Source of the DNA: Anaerostipes rhamnosivorans
Lineage (GTDB): Bacteria; Bacillota; Clostridia; Lachnospirales; Lachnospiraceae
Length of the DNA: 64,000 nucleotides
Reading direction: 5' to 3'
Assembly (NCBI RefSeq): GCF_005280655.1
Contig: NZ_CP040058.1
Coordinates: 343,001-407,000, forward strand
Position 1 is the first letter of the stretch. The number at the start of each line of letters is the position of its first letter. A program made the translations under genes and the position numbers. Positions 1 through 10,180 of the stretch are shown in pieces. The notes beneath the pieces are model-generated. The model searched no databases. It worked only from the letters and a program-made list of their open reading frames with translations, and was not told the origin of the DNA.

Positions 1-169
1 CAAGGTAGAAGATATCTTAGACTTCCAGAAGGAACTGTTTGAGCTGATCGATACCAAATATCCCGATGTTTTTCGGTCGATCCGGGAGACCAAGGAGCTT
101 GGAAAGGAAGCGGAAGAACAGCTGATCACTGCGATCAAAGAGTGCAGGCAGCAGTTTGAAGCAAAGTAA
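1..169 (+). CDS. atpA: ATP synthase F1 subunit alpha, C-terminal fragment (cut by window edge)
   Basis: This is the last 55 residues of an open frame that enters from the left edge and stops with TAA at 167-169. The helical, charged tail ends in QQFEAK, as expected for the C-terminal domain of F1 alpha. It lies 14 bases before atpG, the standard atpA-atpG-atpD-atpC order. The catalytic part lies outside the window, so identity rests on position and on the tail. The subunit forms the non-catalytic nucleotide sites of the F1 hexamer on the inner face of the membrane. Confidence 0.9.
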   Translation, partial: KVEDILDFQKELFELIDTKYPDVFRSIRETKELGKEAEEQLITAIKECRQQFEAK

Positions 170-183
170 AGAGGTGAGCTTTT

Positions 184-1041
184 ATGGCATCAATTGTTGA
201 TATAAAAAGAAGAAAAGCCAGCATAGAAAGCACCGGACAGATTACAAAGGCGATGAAGCTTGTCTCCACTGTAAAGCTTCAACGGGCAAGGGCAAGGGCC
301 GAAGAGTCCAGGACATATTTTGACAAGATGTACCAGACGGTATCCTCGATCTTAGCCCAGTCTGACAATATCGACCATCCCTATTTGAAGGCCAACGGAT
401 CAGAGAAGAAGGCGGTGATCGCCATATCTTCCAACCGGGGGCTGGCCGGAGGTTATAATAACAATATCGTAAAGATGATCCGGGACAGCGGGATCTCCAA
501 AGAGGATGCGGTGATCTACGGTGTGGGGCACAAGGCTATGGACAGCCTCGCAAACCGGGGCTACCATATCGCTTCCGACGACTCTGATATGATTGACGAA
601 CCGGAGTATGAGGACGCTGTCGATCTTGGAAACCGGGTGCTCAAAGCTTTTGAGGACGGTGAGATCGGAGAGATCTATCTGGCATATACGAATTTTAAAA
701 ATACCGTGGTCCATGAGCCGACCATGATCAAGCTGCTCCCTGTGGAGATCGACCCAGAGAAAAAGGACGGAGAGGATTCCAAAACTCTCATGAATTATGA
801 GCCGGAACCGGAGGAGGCATTATCCATGCTGATTCCAAAGTACGTCTGCAGTTTGATCTTCGGTGCGCTCGTCACATCGGTTGCCAGCGAGAACGGCGCC
901 AGGATGCAGGCCATGGATTCAGCAACGACCAACGCCGAAGAATTAATCGACAACCTGAGCCTTGCCTATAACAGGGCAAGACAGGGCGCCATCACGCAGG
1001 AATTGACAGAAATCATTTCAGGGGCAGAGGCGCTGGAATAG
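184..1041 (+). CDS. atpG: ATP synthase F1 subunit gamma
   Basis: This 285-residue protein is the central rotor shaft of F1, coupling proton or sodium flow in F0 to ATP synthesis. The N-terminal helix has the family pattern ITKAMKLVSTVKLQRA near residues 20-35, and the C-terminal helix has NGARMQAMDSATTNAEE and the closing run RQGAITQELTEIISGAEAL. These two helices form the coiled-coil axle. An AGAGGTGAG ribosome binding site lies before the ATG. It sits in the ATP synthase operon, 19 bases before atpD. Length is normal for the family. Confidence 0.98.
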   Translation: MASIVDIKRRKASIESTGQITKAMKLVSTVKLQRARARAEESRTYFDKMYQTVSSILAQSDNIDHPYLKANGSEKKAVIAISSNRGLAGGYNNNIVKMIRDSGISKEDAVIYGVGHKAMDSLANRGYHIASDDSDMIDEPEYEDAVDLGNRVLKAFEDGEIGEIYLAYTNFKNTVVHEPTMIKLLPVEIDPEKKDGEDSKTLMNYEPEPEEALSMLIPKYVCSLIFGALVTSVASENGARMQAMDSATTNAEELIDNLSLAYNRARQGAITQELTEIISGAEALE

Positions 1042-1060
1042 AAGTAGGAGGAATTATTAA

Positions 1061-2458
<1,398 letters not shown>

Positions 2459-2470
2459 GCAGGTGATCCA

Positions 2471-2878
2471 ATGGCTGAGAATCTGATGAAATTAGAAGTG
2501 ACGACCCCGGACCGTTCCTTTTATACGGGAGAGGTCCGCATGGCTGAGTTTACGACCACAGAAGGGAATGTGGGGATTTACCCTAAACATATCCCGATGA
2601 CGATGATCGTAGCTCCGGGAATCCTTACCATCACAGAGGCAGACGGCACTAAAAAGCAGGCTGCTTTGATGAAGGGATTTGTGGAGATCACCAAAGAGGC
2701 GGTGAATATTCTGGCAGAGGTTGCAGAATGGCCGGGAGAGATCGATGTGGAGCGGATGGAGCGTGCCAAGAGGCGTGCGCAAGAACGTCTAAAACACAAG
2801 AATGACAGCGATCTTCACCGGGCGGAGATGTCTCTTAGGAGAGCTTTGGTCAGAGAAGAATTGTCAAAGAAGAATTAA
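2471..2878 (+). CDS. atpC: ATP synthase F1 subunit epsilon
   Basis: This 135-residue subunit links the gamma shaft to the c-ring and inhibits ATP hydrolysis. The N-terminal beta-sandwich starts LEVTTPDRSFYTGEV, with the typical TTEGNVGIYPKHIPMTMIV segment. The C-terminal part is a two-helix hairpin rich in Arg and Lys (RAKRRAQERLKHK). Start ATG follows AGGTGATCC, 12 bases after the atpD stop. It is the last gene of the operon, and a strong hairpin terminator follows. Confidence 0.97.
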   Translation: MAENLMKLEVTTPDRSFYTGEVRMAEFTTTEGNVGIYPKHIPMTMIVAPGILTITEADGTKKQAALMKGFVEITKEAVNILAEVAEWPGEIDVERMERAKRRAQERLKHKNDSDLHRAEMSLRRALVREELSKKN

Positions 2879-2891
2879 ATAAATTTATATC

Positions 2892-2938
2892 AAAATACAC
2901 CGGAAGCAGTGAAATAAAAACTGTTTCCGGTGTATTTT
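2892..2938 (+). terminator. Rho-independent terminator of the atp operon
   Basis: A 19-bp stem (2892-2910 with 2920-2938, one mismatch) encloses a 9-nt A-rich loop. The outer arms are AAAA and TTTT, so it can work in both directions. It serves atpC on the plus strand and the membrane-protein gene that ends at 2970 on the minus strand. Confidence 0.9.
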
Positions 2939-2969
2939 ACCTTGTATCAGCAGACATTCTGTCCTTTTG

Positions 2970-3614
2970 TTAGAAAGGAAACAGATGAACCGTGTTCCAG
3001 AGAATTGCAACGATGATGGATAGCCCTGTAATTTGAGCAAGCTGTTTAGGATTTTTGCAAAATATACAGATTGCCATGAACCAGAGAATCGCTTCCAGCC
3101 CTTGGTTGCTGACGTTAAAATATGTGAGATCAAAATTAAACGCCTGTGTAAATAGGATGCCGATAATGCCGGACGATAACATAAGGGAAGTGATTCCCGT
3201 GCCTTTGGCATACCAGCATAACACAGCCAAAATCGGCGAGCAAACAGTCAGTCTGACCCAAATCATGATATAATCTACAGGAAAAAAACCAGCGATAAAG
3301 TTTGTATAGGCATAATAGCTTATCAGCATTCCTGTAAAAAAGAGAAAAGTGCGGACTCCTGCCCAGACAGGGGTCTCGCTGTAAACAGAGATCAGCAATG
3401 CAAGAAACAGCCAGATAGGAAATCTTCCTAAAAAGTTTCTGATATCCAGTAGTTCAAATACATAGGGCAATTCGTTGGAAGGAGAGCAGTCCAGGAATTT
3501 AGAAAAAATGCCCATTATGAGACCAAATAGAAAGACCCCAAATGTTGTGAATAACAATTTGCGGATTGGAATATTTTGAACCGGTGGTCGGATATGATTT
3601 AAAAATTCTTTCAC
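2970..3614 (-). CDS. Multi-pass membrane protein of unknown function
   Basis: This 214-residue protein has about six hydrophobic segments (for example LLFTTFGVFLFGLIMGIF near residues 20-37 and ALLISVYSETP near 72-82) and short loops. No catalytic motif is visible and I do not recognise the family with confidence. The start is GTG, preceded by a good GAGAGG site. It lies 21 bases downstream of the CYTH gene on the same strand, so the two are probably co-transcribed. It ends near the shared bidirectional terminator at 2892-2938. Confidence 0.75.
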   Translation of the reverse strand: MKEFLNHIRPPVQNIPIRKLLFTTFGVFLFGLIMGIFSKFLDCSPSNELPYVFELLDIRNFLGRFPIWLFLALLISVYSETPVWAGVRTFLFFTGMLISYYAYTNFIAGFFPVDYIMIWVRLTVCSPILAVLCWYAKGTGITSLMLSSGIIGILFTQAFNFDLTYFNVSNQGLEAILWFMAICIFCKNPKQLAQITGLSIIVAILWNTVHLFPF

Positions 3615-3635
3615 ATTTACCTCTCAGGATACGGC

Positions 3636-4079
3636 TCAGCGGTTAGCCAGATTATTATTCTGGTACCTTGGATCCAAAGTCACTTCGTCTTCAAACCAGT
3701 CAGGTCCTTCATAATCAAGCGCTGCCTCCTCCGATGGGAATTCTACTTCCGCCATCATCAAGCCTTCGTGGTCGTCATGGAATACATCCAGTTCGATGAC
3801 CAGGGAGTCCGACGTTGGGATCTGGTAGCGTGTCTTGTATATGAGGATCCCGTCAATCTTTTCTTTTAGGTGTTCATAGGCCTGCTTTGTCAGAGGAAAT
3901 TCATGTTCAGCCCGTTTCATCAGCCCTTTGGACTTATAAGTAAGGATGTATTCGTGGTCAAGTCTGCGGATCCGGATGACCGGTTCCATGCACAGATAAC
4001 CCTGTTCGATCTCAGAATGAGGATAGGAATCAAGGTCTTTTGGCGGGTCGCTAACGATAAACTTGCGTTCAATTTCCAT
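3636..4079 (-). CDS. CYTH domain protein (triphosphate tunnel metalloenzyme fold)
   Basis: This 147-residue protein opens with MEIERKF, the ExExK signature of CYTH enzymes, which bind triphosphates in a beta-tunnel with divalent metal. Later features fit: RIRRLDHEYILTYKSKG, EIDVFHDDHEGLMMAEVEF and a late DPRYQNNNLA motif. I start it at the internal ATG at 4079 because AGGAGG lies just upstream; the open frame extends to 4130 without such a site. Members include inorganic triphosphatases and thiamine triphosphatases, and the substrate here is not evident. It is followed by a membrane-protein gene. Confidence 0.88.
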   Translation of the reverse strand: MEIERKFIVSDPPKDLDSYPHSEIEQGYLCMEPVIRIRRLDHEYILTYKSKGLMKRAEHEFPLTKQAYEHLKEKIDGILIYKTRYQIPTSDSLVIELDVFHDDHEGLMMAEVEFPSEEAALDYEGPDWFEDEVTLDPRYQNNNLANR

Positions 4080-4205
4080 AGTGGGGTCCTCCTTTTTCCT
4101 CATTATATACGCAACAAAGACAGAATGCAAAGGAAATTGACAACCAGACGGAAAGCTTTTAAAATGTGTTAGAAGAATGAATACAGAGAAGGCGAGGAAA
4201 TTAGA

Positions 4206-4841
4206 ATGCGTTTAAGAAATGTGCCGGGAGCGGCAGACATGATAGCGGCCAGCCCATTTTCAGTCTGTGAGCCAGAAGAGTGGAAAGGCAGATGGAGGGA
4301 GATGTTCGGCAATGACCGCCCGATTCATATAGAGATCGGTATGGGAAAAGGGAAGTTTCTTTTGACACTGGCCCATAAACATCCGGAGATCAATTATATA
4401 GGGATCGAGAAATTTTCCAGTGTTCTGGTGAGAGCAGTGGAAAAGACAGAAGAATTCGAGGGGGATAACTTGAGGTTGATCCGTATGGATGCAGAAAATC
4501 TGGAGGAAGTATTTGAGGAGGGAGAGGTCAGCCGGATCTATCTGAACTTTTCCGATCCGTGGCCCAAAGAGCGTCATGCCAAGAGAAGGCTCACGTCCAC
4601 GAGGTTTTATGAGCGGTATGACCATATCTTAGCAAAGGATGGGCAGGTTATTTTTAAAACGGACAACAGGGGACTGTTTGACTTTTCCCTGGAGCAGACA
4701 GAGGAAGCTGGCTGGAAGCTTTTAAATCACACCTTTGACCTGCACAACAGTGAGTATGCGAAAGAGAATGTTATGACAGAATATGAAACTAGATTTTCCA
4801 AAGAGGGCAAGCCGATCTGCCGCCTGGTGGCTTACCGTTAA
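4206..4841 (+). CDS. trmB: tRNA (guanine-N7)-methyltransferase TrmB
   Basis: This 211-residue SAM-dependent enzyme makes m7G46 in the variable loop of tRNAs. The SAM-binding loop is EIGMGKGKFLLTLA near residues 41-54, followed by NYIGIEKFSSVLVRA. The family signature YLNFSDPWPKERHAKRRL lies near residues 115-132. The C-terminal VMTEYETRFSKEGKPICRL is also typical. It is divergent from the CYTH gene. The start ATG follows a GCGAGGAAA site. Confidence 0.96.
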   Translation: MRLRNVPGAADMIAASPFSVCEPEEWKGRWREMFGNDRPIHIEIGMGKGKFLLTLAHKHPEINYIGIEKFSSVLVRAVEKTEEFEGDNLRLIRMDAENLEEVFEEGEVSRIYLNFSDPWPKERHAKRRLTSTRFYERYDHILAKDGQVIFKTDNRGLFDFSLEQTEEAGWKLLNHTFDLHNSEYAKENVMTEYETRFSKEGKPICRLVAYR

Positions 4842-4889
4842 TATTTTTACCAATGTTGCATACTATAATAAAAAAGTGGTAAGATAATT

Positions 4890-5018
4890 ATGAAACAGAA
4901 AAAGTGTCAAGTAAAGGTAAATCAATTTTTCTACCAGCATCCGAAGTCCAGGAAATGGTTTTGCCGCCTGGTAGCTTCGCTGGAGGAAGCGAAAGATTGT
5001 TTATGCCGGTCAAGGTAA
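4890..5018 (+). CDS. Short Cys-containing protein (42 aa) upstream of trxA
   Basis: A 42-codon ATG frame encodes a basic peptide starting MKQKKCQVKVNQFF and ending KDCLCRSR, with four cysteines including a CLC pair. It ends 11 bases before the trxA start, and its last codons overlap the AAGGTAAGGAG region that serves trxA, so translation could be coupled. No strong ribosome binding site precedes its own ATG. I do not recognise the family. It could be a chance frame, but its tight position and cysteine content beside a disulfide reductase argue for a real small gene. Confidence 0.4.
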   Translation: MKQKKCQVKVNQFFYQHPKSRKWFCRLVASLEEAKDCLCRSR

Positions 5019-5029
5019 GGAGAAGTATT

Positions 5030-5347
5030 ATGGAGTATACGTTTACGAAAGAAAATTTCCAGGCAGAAGTGTTAGACTCAGATCAGCCGGTACTTGTCGA
5101 TATGTTTGCAACATGGTGCGGACCGTGCAGGATGATGGGACCGGTAGTGGAAGAACTGGCAGAAGAGTACAAAGACAGCATTAAAGTCGGAAAGCTGGAT
5201 ATTGATGAGAACAGTGATATCGCAGCGCAGTACGGCGTCATGTCAGTGCCTACCTTTCTGGTATTTAAGGACGGACAGGTGGCAGCGAAGGTTGTGGGAG
5301 CTGTTCCTAAAGAAGAATTGATGGCGGCAGTAGATAAAGCCAGGTAA
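5030..5347 (+). CDS. trxA: Thioredoxin
   Basis: This 105-residue protein has the active site WCGPC (Cys30 and Cys33) inside DMFATWCGPCRMMGPV, and the cis-proline loop MSVPTFLVF. It reduces protein disulfides in the cytoplasm using electrons from thioredoxin reductase, which is not in this window. The start at 5030 is chosen because it gives the canonical thioredoxin length and has AAGGAGA just upstream; a longer frame to 4904 would add residues unlike thioredoxin. A hairpin terminator follows. Confidence 0.96.
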   Translation: MEYTFTKENFQAEVLDSDQPVLVDMFATWCGPCRMMGPVVEELAEEYKDSIKVGKLDIDENSDIAAQYGVMSVPTFLVFKDGQVAAKVVGAVPKEELMAAVDKAR

Positions 5348-5375
5348 TTTTGTTCCCATATCAGAGATAAAAAAC

Positions 5376-5405
5376 GGACGGCAGAAGAATCTGCTGTCCA
5401 TTTTT
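5376..5405 (+). terminator. Rho-independent terminator after trxA
   Basis: A 10-bp stem (GGACGGCAGA with TCTGCTGTCC, one wobble pair) has a 4-nt loop and is followed by a run of T. It ends the trxA transcript. Confidence 0.85.
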
Positions 5406-5554
5406 TATGCCTCATAATGGGTCCTGTCAGTTGTCTTAGTATTCTGCTTATTACGCAATGATAACTCTCGTTAGCGCTTTTGTACTTCTGTTTGACAACG
5501 GAGAGGACAGCAATTAAACTAAAAAGCAGAGAATGATAAAGAAAAGGTGGACAC

Positions 5555-7336
5555 ATGAATATATTAAATATAGAACATGTAAGTAAGATTTTTGGAGACA
5601 AGACCATATTTGACGACATCTCACTCGGGGTGCACCAGGGGGACAAGATCGGGATCCTGGGAGTCAATGGAACGGGAAAGTCGACTCTGTTAAAGGTGAT
5701 TGCGGGACTGGAGCTTCCAGACGAGGGAGAAGTTATATTCGGAAGGGGGATACGAACAGCATTCCTTCCCCAGAATCCTGAGTTTCCTGAGGGAGCCAAG
5801 GTGCTTTCCTACGTGACGGAAGGGAAACAGGATGCGGACGGCGGGGAGCCCGTGAGCGAAGCCAAGACCATTCTTACCAAGCTGGGTATTTTTGATTTTG
5901 AGGAATCTGTAAGCCATCTTTCAGGTGGACAGAAAAAAAGAGTGGCGCTTGCAAGAACTCTGGTGGATCCGGCCGAGGTGCTGATCCTGGACGAGCCCAC
6001 CAACCATATTGATAACGATATGGCCCTGTGGCTGGAAGATTATTTGAACAGATTTAAGGGAGTCTTGATCATGGTGACCCATGACCGGTATTTTCTGGAC
6101 CGTGTCACCAACAAGATCGTAGAGATCGATCAGGGCAAACTGTATACCTATGACTCTAATTACTCAGGATTCCTGGCTTTGAAGGCACAGAGGGAAGAGA
6201 TGGAACTCGCCACCGAACGCAAACGCCAGAGTGTGCTGCGCACAGAGCTGGAATGGGTGAAGCGGGGCCCTCAGGGAAGAGGGACCAAGCAGAGAGCGAG
6301 GCTTTCCCGCTATGAGCAGCTAAAAGATATGGAGGGTCCTAAGGAAGCGCAGAATGTTGCGATGGATTCTGTCGGCACAAGGCTCGGCAAGAAAACCATC
6401 GAACTCCATCAAATTTGTAAGGCATACGGAGAAAAAAGGCTCATAGAAGACTTCACTTACATCATTTTAAGGGATGACCGGCTGGGGATCATCGGCCCGA
6501 ACGGATGCGGCAAGTCCACCCTGATGAAGATTATCACAGGGCGCCTGGAACCTGATGCAGGAGAGGTTGTCACCGGTGATACGGTAAAGATCGGATATTT
6601 CGCACAGGAAAATGAGGACATGGATGGAGATATCCGGGTGATCGATTATATCCGCAATGTGGCGGACTATATAGAAACTTCCAGCGGTAAGATCAGTGCG
6701 TCCCAGATGCTGGAGAGATTCTTGTTTACGCCATCTATGCAGTACACACCTCTATCCAAGCTTTCCGGGGGTGAAAAAAGAAGGCTTTATCTGCTGAAAG
6801 TATTGATGGACGCACCCAATGTACTGATCCTGGATGAGCCGACCAATGACCTGGATATTGCAACCTTAAGAGTTCTGGAGGATTATCTGGATTCCTTCCA
6901 AGGCATAGTGATCGCTGTTTCCCACGACCGCTACTTTCTGGACCGGATTGCGGAGAGGATCTTTGCCTTTGAGGATGGAGGCAGACTGACCCAGTATGAG
7001 GGGGGATATTCTGATTATCTGAGAGCCAGAAGCCCTGAGGAGCCAAAGAAAACAAAAGAGAAGACAGAGAAAAAATCATGGAAACCGAAGAATACGAAAC
7101 TGAAATTCTCCTATCATGAGCAGAGAGAATATGACACGATTGATGAGGATATTGAAAAGCTGGAAGAAAAGATATCAGAGGTGGAGCAGCTAATGGAGGA
7201 GAATTCCAGCCAGTATACAAAGCTTGCAGACTTGACAGCCCAAAAAGAGGAATTGGAACAACAGCTGAATGAAAAAATGGAACGGTGGGTCTATTTAAAC
7301 GACTTAGCGGAAAGAATTGAAGCCCAAAATTCCTGA
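5555..7336 (+). CDS. ABC-F family ATPase, Uup-like
   Basis: This 593-residue cytoplasmic protein has two ABC ATPase modules and no membrane segments. Module 1 has Walker A GVNGTGKST near residues 36-44, signature LSGGQKKR near 122 and Walker B LILDEPTNHID. Module 2 has GPNGCGKST near 313, LSGGEKRR near 406 and LILDEPTNDLD. The linker between modules is typical of ABC-F ribosome factors. The last 80 residues form a charged coiled coil, as in Uup. Such proteins bind the ribosomal E site and relieve stalling. A hydrophobic drug-resistance role is not indicated. Confidence 0.92.
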   Translation: MNILNIEHVSKIFGDKTIFDDISLGVHQGDKIGILGVNGTGKSTLLKVIAGLELPDEGEVIFGRGIRTAFLPQNPEFPEGAKVLSYVTEGKQDADGGEPVSEAKTILTKLGIFDFEESVSHLSGGQKKRVALARTLVDPAEVLILDEPTNHIDNDMALWLEDYLNRFKGVLIMVTHDRYFLDRVTNKIVEIDQGKLYTYDSNYSGFLALKAQREEMELATERKRQSVLRTELEWVKRGPQGRGTKQRARLSRYEQLKDMEGPKEAQNVAMDSVGTRLGKKTIELHQICKAYGEKRLIEDFTYIILRDDRLGIIGPNGCGKSTLMKIITGRLEPDAGEVVTGDTVKIGYFAQENEDMDGDIRVIDYIRNVADYIETSSGKISASQMLERFLFTPSMQYTPLSKLSGGEKRRLYLLKVLMDAPNVLILDEPTNDLDIATLRVLEDYLDSFQGIVIAVSHDRYFLDRIAERIFAFEDGGRLTQYEGGYSDYLRARSPEEPKKTKEKTEKKSWKPKNTKLKFSYHEQREYDTIDEDIEKLEEKISEVEQLMEENSSQYTKLADLTAQKEELEQQLNEKMERWVYLNDLAERIEAQNS

Positions 7337-7349
7337 GAGGTGGAGATCA

Positions 7350-8291
7350 ATGAAAAAGAGATTCGGAAAACGGAGGAGACCAGGTGCTGCCTGTGCGGTC
7401 CTTTTATGTTTGTTGCTTGCTGGAAGCGTGCTCGGCTGCCACAAGGAGAAGTCCTTAGAGACAGAGAACCCCAAATACGTCATCGGTATCGTAACCAAGT
7501 CCAGGGACAGCGAATACTGGATGTCTGTGTGTTCCGGCATGGAAAAGGCTGCCGCAGATCTTGGCGTGTCGGTCATTATTATGTCGCCTGACACGGAGAC
7601 GGATGAAAAAGCACAGCAGCAGATGATCGACAGCCTGCTGAAAAAAGACATTGACGCATTGGCAGTGTCGCCTATCGATTCTTATAATGCAAAAGAATAT
7701 TTAAAGAAGGCAGAAAAGAAGCATATCACGGTGGTTTCCTATGACACCAAAATTATGGAAAAGGGAGTCCCGTACATTGGCATCGACAACGAAAAGGCAG
7801 GCAGGGATTTGGCAGAGTATCTGGCAGGGCAGATGGAAGAAAAAGGGTCAGTGGGCATTATCTCAGGAAATCTGAAACAGAGTTCCCACGCAGCCAGGCT
7901 CAAAGGATTTAAAGACTACATAGAAAGGAACACACATATCCAAATAGCCTTTACAGAAAGCGGGTACAGCAATCAGAGGATGTCAGAGCAGGAGATCTCA
8001 AGACTCATGAAGGAGCATCCGGACTTAAACGGGATCTTTGCCACCAGTGCTGTTACAGCTCTGGGTATTATGGAGTATCTGGAGGATCAGCCGGTACTGA
8101 TTGCCACCGTAGATGCACAGGAGGACGCATTGGATGCCGTCAAAAAGGGAAGGATCGCTGCCCTGGCCTACCAACCAGGTTATGAGATCGGTTATGAGAC
8201 TATCCGGTATATTGTGAATGAAAAAAAGGGAATCAAACAGCCAGTGCAGAAGATTATCAAGGCAGATCTAAAAATAAAACCCAAAAACTAA
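7350..8291 (+). CDS. Sugar-type periplasmic-binding lipoprotein (type I fold)
   Basis: This 313-residue protein has a basic N-terminus, a hydrophobic stretch and a lipobox SVLGC, so it should be a membrane-anchored lipoprotein. The rest has the type I binding-protein pattern of the RbsB group: YVIGIVTKSRDSEYWMSV, MIDSLLKKDIDALAVSP, VPYIGIDNEKAGRDLAEYL and LNGIFATSAVTALGIMEYL. It probably binds a sugar or polyol outside the cell. The start ATG at 7350 has GAGAGGTGGAG upstream, 13 bases after the ABC-F stop. No permease or transporter ATPase gene adjoins, so it may act as a sensor for the two-component system nearby. Confidence 0.85.
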   Translation: MKKRFGKRRRPGAACAVLLCLLLAGSVLGCHKEKSLETENPKYVIGIVTKSRDSEYWMSVCSGMEKAAADLGVSVIIMSPDTETDEKAQQQMIDSLLKKDIDALAVSPIDSYNAKEYLKKAEKKHITVVSYDTKIMEKGVPYIGIDNEKAGRDLAEYLAGQMEEKGSVGIISGNLKQSSHAARLKGFKDYIERNTHIQIAFTESGYSNQRMSEQEISRLMKEHPDLNGIFATSAVTALGIMEYLEDQPVLIATVDAQEDALDAVKKGRIAALAYQPGYEIGYETIRYIVNEKKGIKQPVQKIIKADLKIKPKN

Positions 8292-8308
8292 AAAAAGTAC
8301 ATTGAGAA

Positions 8309-8340
8309 AGGGATCCTCAGGCAACGGAGGATCTCTTTTT
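8309..8340 (+). terminator. Rho-independent terminator after the binding lipoprotein
   Basis: A 10-bp stem (AGGGATCCTC with GAGGATCTCT) is followed by a T run. It separates the lipoprotein gene from iolG. Confidence 0.8.
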
Positions 8341-8507
8341 TCAGCGTGCACAGGATAAGCTGCCCGGCTTATAAAAAATAAGAATCAAATCTAAAAAAAT
8401 CCATAGATACACTCCCCAGTTCTGAAAGGTAAAATAGCACTGAAGGCAGGGATAAGTTTATCTGCCGTACAGGACTAACAAGATTGATCAGAAAAGGAGA
8501 ACTTACC

Positions 8508-9527
8508 ATGAACAAAGTAAGAGTAGGTATTGCTGGTTTAGGAAGATTAGGGAAATTACATGCAGAGAATATCGCATTCAAGATTCCAAACGCGGAACTT
8601 ACAGCGGCCTGTTCGATCGCGCCAGAGGAATTGGAATATGCCACAGAACATTTCGGGGTAACCGATGTTTATACAGATTTTTATGAGATGTTAGATAAAG
8701 CAGACATTGATGTCGTGGCGGTGGTGACCACGAGCGGAGAACACTGCTGGCAGATCAAAGCAGCATTGGACGCTGGAAAACATGTTTTTTGCGATAAACC
8801 TCTCGGGGTTACGGTCAATGAATGTAAAACAGCGGAGGCCGCGGTGGAACGCCACCCAGAGCTTACATTTTTTCTTGGATTTATGCGCCGTTATGACCCA
8901 TCCTACGCTTATGCGAAAAAGAAAATCCAGGAGGGAGCCATTGGTAAGCCGTATATGGTAAAAGCGGCAGGGATCGACCCGGAAGCTCTGGTGGAGGGAG
9001 CAGTAAAATTTGCAGCCACCAGCGGCGGTATTTTTATCGACATGGCAATCCATGATATCGATTTAATGCGCTGGCTTTTGGAATCCGATCCGGTGGAAGT
9101 CTACGCTGCAGGGGCCACGTTTAAACATCCCGAATTCAGGGAGGCAGGGGATGACGAGACGGGGGCAGCCATGTACAAATGTGAGAACGGTGCACTGGGA
9201 TTTGTACATGTTGGGCGTACAGCGGCCCATGGATATCATGTGGAGACAGAGATCATCGGAACAGAGGGAAGCCTGAGAATCAGTCCTGTACCGGAAAAGA
9301 ACCTGTGTATGATCTACGATGAGAACGGAGCTGTGACAGAATGTGTCAGCGGTTTTGCAGAACGGTTTGCAGAGGCATACCTGTTGGAAATGAAGGAATT
9401 CATCAACTGTGTCCAGAGCGGCACAAAGCCGGATGTGACCGTATATGACGGCACAAAATCCACACAGATCGGTTTTGCCACAACAGAAGCGTGGAAAAAG
9501 GGCTGTACTGCAAAGATCCAGTACTAG
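8508..9527 (+). CDS. iolG: Inositol 2-dehydrogenase-like oxidoreductase (Gfo/Idh/MocA)
   Basis: This 339-residue NAD(P)-dependent enzyme opens with the Rossmann motif VGIAGLGRLGKLHAEN. The DKPLGVTVNE loop carries the conserved Lys, and FLGFMRRYDPSYAYAKK and DMAIHDIDLMRWLL match inositol dehydrogenases. It probably oxidises myo-inositol or a stereoisomer to an inosose, the substrate of the IolE-like enzyme at 13636. The start ATG at 8508 follows AAAAGGAGA. It stands alone between a terminator and a cluster of hairpin repeats, so it seems monocistronic. The exact substrate is inferred. Confidence 0.82.
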   Translation: MNKVRVGIAGLGRLGKLHAENIAFKIPNAELTAACSIAPEELEYATEHFGVTDVYTDFYEMLDKADIDVVAVVTTSGEHCWQIKAALDAGKHVFCDKPLGVTVNECKTAEAAVERHPELTFFLGFMRRYDPSYAYAKKKIQEGAIGKPYMVKAAGIDPEALVEGAVKFAATSGGIFIDMAIHDIDLMRWLLESDPVEVYAAGATFKHPEFREAGDDETGAAMYKCENGALGFVHVGRTAAHGYHVETEIIGTEGSLRISPVPEKNLCMIYDENGAVTECVSGFAERFAEAYLLEMKEFINCVQSGTKPDVTVYDGTKSTQIGFATTEAWKKGCTAKIQY

Positions 9528-9548
9528 TTGACACTTTTTTTGTGCAAA

Positions 9549-10045
9549 GGACATGTTCCACATGATTTCCGTTCGGCTCTTAGAATGCCTCACTCCAATC
9601 ATGTAGAACATGGACGTAGTGTCTGCTGGATAAGGATGACAGTTAAACAGAAAGTGCCATCCTACGATAGTTTTTCTTCATTGTCGGAAGGAGGCCTTTC
9701 CAGAGCCGACTGGAGACAATGGAGAAAAACTCATACCCAGGAGGGCACACGGTTTTTTATGCCCTTAGGGCTTGGCGTGCTTTGCACGATAAGGTATGAC
9801 ATGTTCCACATGATTTCCGTTCGGCTCTTAGAATGCCTCACTCCAATCATGTAGAAAATGGACGTAATATCTGCTGGAGAAAGGCTTCTGTTAAAAGAAG
9901 GGTGACACTTTTCAAAAGTTATTTACCACTATTGGAGGAGCGCATTTCAAAAGCGCGACGGAAATAGTGGTAAATAACTCATTCCCACAGGGCACACCGT
10001 ATTTTATACCCTTCGGGTGGACGTGCTTTGCACGATAAGGTATAA
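9549..10045 (+). repeat. Composite hairpin repeat cluster (copy 1, two tandem units)
   Basis: This intergenic stretch holds modular inverted repeats. Hairpin A lies at 9551-9613 and again at 9799-9861, hairpin B at 9670-9730, and hairpin D at 9917-9979 with a perfect 17-bp stem. Each of the two units ends in a similar tail (9736-9797 and 9985-10045) carrying GGGCACAC and finishing GCACGATAAGGTAT. No convincing coding frame lies here. Related copies occur at 27971-28150 and, inverted, at 55774-56081. The loops are better conserved than chance while the stems vary. Function is unknown. Confidence 0.85.
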
Positions 10046-10109
10046 TTTAAATATAGAAAAAATTGTTTATGTAAAGTATGGAAAATAGATATTTTTCAAG
10101 CTTTACCGT

Positions 10110-10145
10110 TAGCCTGAACTGACATTGGCATGTCGGCTCAGGCTA
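10110..10145 (+). other. Hairpin in the leader of the two-component operon
   Basis: A 16-bp imperfect stem (TAGCCTGAACTGACAT with ATGTCGGCTCAGGCTA) has a 4-nt loop. It lies 35 bases before the kinase start and has no T run, so it is more likely a leader structure or operator than a terminator. Confidence 0.45.
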
Positions 10146-10180
10146 GCGGAGGATATCTGGGCAGGGAGAGGAGGCAGGGC

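Noticed and set aside
9528..9854. A 108-codon frame within the hairpin repeats, and a similar 90-codon frame at 55804
   Set aside because: Both run through palindromic repeats, share the chance peptide MFYMIGVRHSKS or its like, and have no ribosome binding site.
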